DNA of 6,614 bases from Allobrachymonas sp. Its GTDB lineage: Bacteria > Pseudomonadota > Gammaproteobacteria > Burkholderiales > Burkholderiaceae_C. The notes below the pieces were generated by a model. The model did no database searches. It was given only the letters and a program-made list of their open reading frames with translations, and was not told where the DNA came from. Made by a program: the position numbers and the translations under genes. Where the stretch lies: the NCBI GenBank assembly GCA_017996515.1, contig JAGOGU010000049.1, forward strand, positions 1 through 6,614. Direction: 5' to 3'. Below, piece by piece: positions 5,857 to 6,614 of the stretch. The stretch's first letter is position 1; every line of letters starts with the position of its first letter.

Positions 5857-6614
5857 TCAGCGCGCGGGCAGGTAGTTGAGCGGATTGACCGTTTTGCCGT
5901 TGCGGCGCACCTCGAAGTGCAGCTTCACGCGGTCGGCATCGGTTCTGCCCATGGCAGCGATTTGCTGGCCTTTTTTGACGTTCTGGCCTTCTTTCACCAG
6001 CAGCTTGCTGTTGTGGGCATATACCGTCAGCAGCGTGTTGTTGTGTTTGATCAGCACCAGATTGCCGTAGCCGCGCAGGCCAGAGCCCGCGTACATGACA
6101 CGACCATCGGCACTGGCGTAGATCGGGTCGCCTTCTTTACCGGCAATGCCGATGCCCTTGTTGCGCACTTCATCAAACGGCACGGCCACCGTTGTGCTTC
6201 TGGTTGGCCAAGCCAAGGTCACCCCGATATTGGGAACGGCTGTTTCCGTGGGTACAGGAGTGGGCGTTGGCGTAGGCGTAGGCGTGCTTTCCGGAGGAGT
6301 TGGCGTAGTGGTGGGCACGGGCGTTGGGGTGGCGGGGCGTGGCCGCGCGACCGCGCCGGCTGGCGGTACCACGCGCAGCACCTGCCCCACTTCGATCACA
6401 TCCGGATTGGGAATCCAGTTGCTGTTCCATTGCGTCAGATCGCGCCAATCGATGTTGAGCGCACGCGAAATGCTACGAATGGTGTCGCCCGGCTGCACGG
6501 TGTAATAACCCGGCCGGCCGGCAAATTCTGCGCCCGGCAAGGTGGCCGGATTGACGCGCGGCACCGACGGGCGCCCACCGCCCAGCGAACGGTTCTCGAC
6601 CGGGGCCATGCCGC
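5857..6614 (-). CDS. nlpD: NlpD-like murein hydrolase activator (LysM plus degenerate LytM), 5' end missing
   Basis: This is an NlpD-type envelope protein. In enterobacteria NlpD is an outer-membrane lipoprotein that activates the amidase AmiC for septal peptidoglycan splitting. The reading frame runs off the window, so the start and the expected lipoprotein signal lie beyond 6614; the ATG at 6609 is probably internal. Counting from that Met, a LysM domain lies at 35-82 (YYTVQPGDTIRSISRAL ... VIEVGQVLRV), a Thr-Pro-rich linker at 85-126, and a LytM/M23 domain at 133-248. The metal site is degenerate: the usual HxGID is NKGIG (Asn150, Gly154) and the HLH motif is KLH, with only His199 and His231 left. 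This matches NlpD and EnvC-type activators rather than active peptidases. A strong terminator follows. Confidence 0.88.
   Translation of the reverse strand, partial: GMAPVENRSLGGGRPSVPRVNPATLPGAEFAGRPGYYTVQPGDTIRSISRALNIDWRDLTQWNSNWIPNPDVIEVGQVLRVVPPAGAVARPRPATPTPVPTTTPTPPESTPTPTPTPTPVPTETAVPNIGVTLAWPTRSTTVAVPFDEVRNKGIGIAGKEGDPIYASADGRVMYAGSGLRGYGNLVLIKHNNTLLTVYAHNSKLLVKEGQNVKKGQQIAAMGRTDADRVKLHFEVRRNGKTVNPLNYLPAR
6263..6286 (+). repeat. Hexanucleotide tandem repeat in the NlpD Thr-Pro linker
   Basis: Four consecutive 6-nt units (GGCGTT, GGCGTA, GGCGTA, GGCGTG on the + strand) encode Thr-Pro pairs on the - strand. Similar broken units flank it from about 6238 to 6340. Unit gain or loss would change linker length by two residues without breaking the frame. 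Confidence 0.75.

Noticed and set aside
1..6614. CRISPR arrays, insertion sequences, integrase genes or retron-type elements
   Set aside because: No regularly spaced repeats, transposase, integrase or reverse transcriptase motifs were found on either strand.

Overview
The window looks like a chromosomal segment of a betaproteobacterium, probably Burkholderiales and perhaps Comamonadaceae. This rests on the flavour of the RlmD, NlpD and SpeE-like proteins, on the nlpD-to-rlmD neighbourhood, and on GC near 65% in sampled lines of the core genes. The genus cannot be fixed from this sequence alone.

Layout. Positions 1-176 hold no gene, only an inverted-repeat/T-run stretch and possible control sequences. 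On the + strand come an exported BON-domain MscS-type mechanosensitive channel (177-1682) and, 29 nt later, a CrcB/Fluc fluoride channel (1712-2092). On the - strand, convergent with crcB and only 26 nt away, is a much more AT-rich gene (2119-3105). It encodes a 328-residue protein with an AbiJ-like N-terminal region and a PD-(D/E)XK (Mrr-like, QxK) nuclease-like core. It sits directly downstream of a - strand tRNA-Ser(UGA) with encoded CCA (3189-3276). A SpeE-like methyltransferase-fold protein (about 3390-4187) runs divergently from the tRNA. The right end is a - strand pair: nlpD (LysM plus degenerate LytM, 5' end outside the window), a clear intrinsic terminator, and rlmD, the 23S rRNA uracil-5-methyltransferase.

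Most of the window is ordinary housekeeping and stress physiology: osmotic release, fluoride export, rRNA modification and cell-wall amidase activation. The exception is the gene next to the tRNA. Its base composition, position, domain make-up and lone-gene character fit a horizontally acquired anti-phage or genome-defence nuclease.

The most striking detail is that this nuclease-like protein ends in SFDDDIPF. That is essentially the acidic C-terminal tip of bacterial single-stranded-DNA-binding protein (SSB), the peptide through which SSB docks its partner proteins. A defence-type nuclease carrying an SSB-tail mimic would be a concrete, testable lead: it could use the host's SSB-interaction network for targeting, autoinhibition or sensing.
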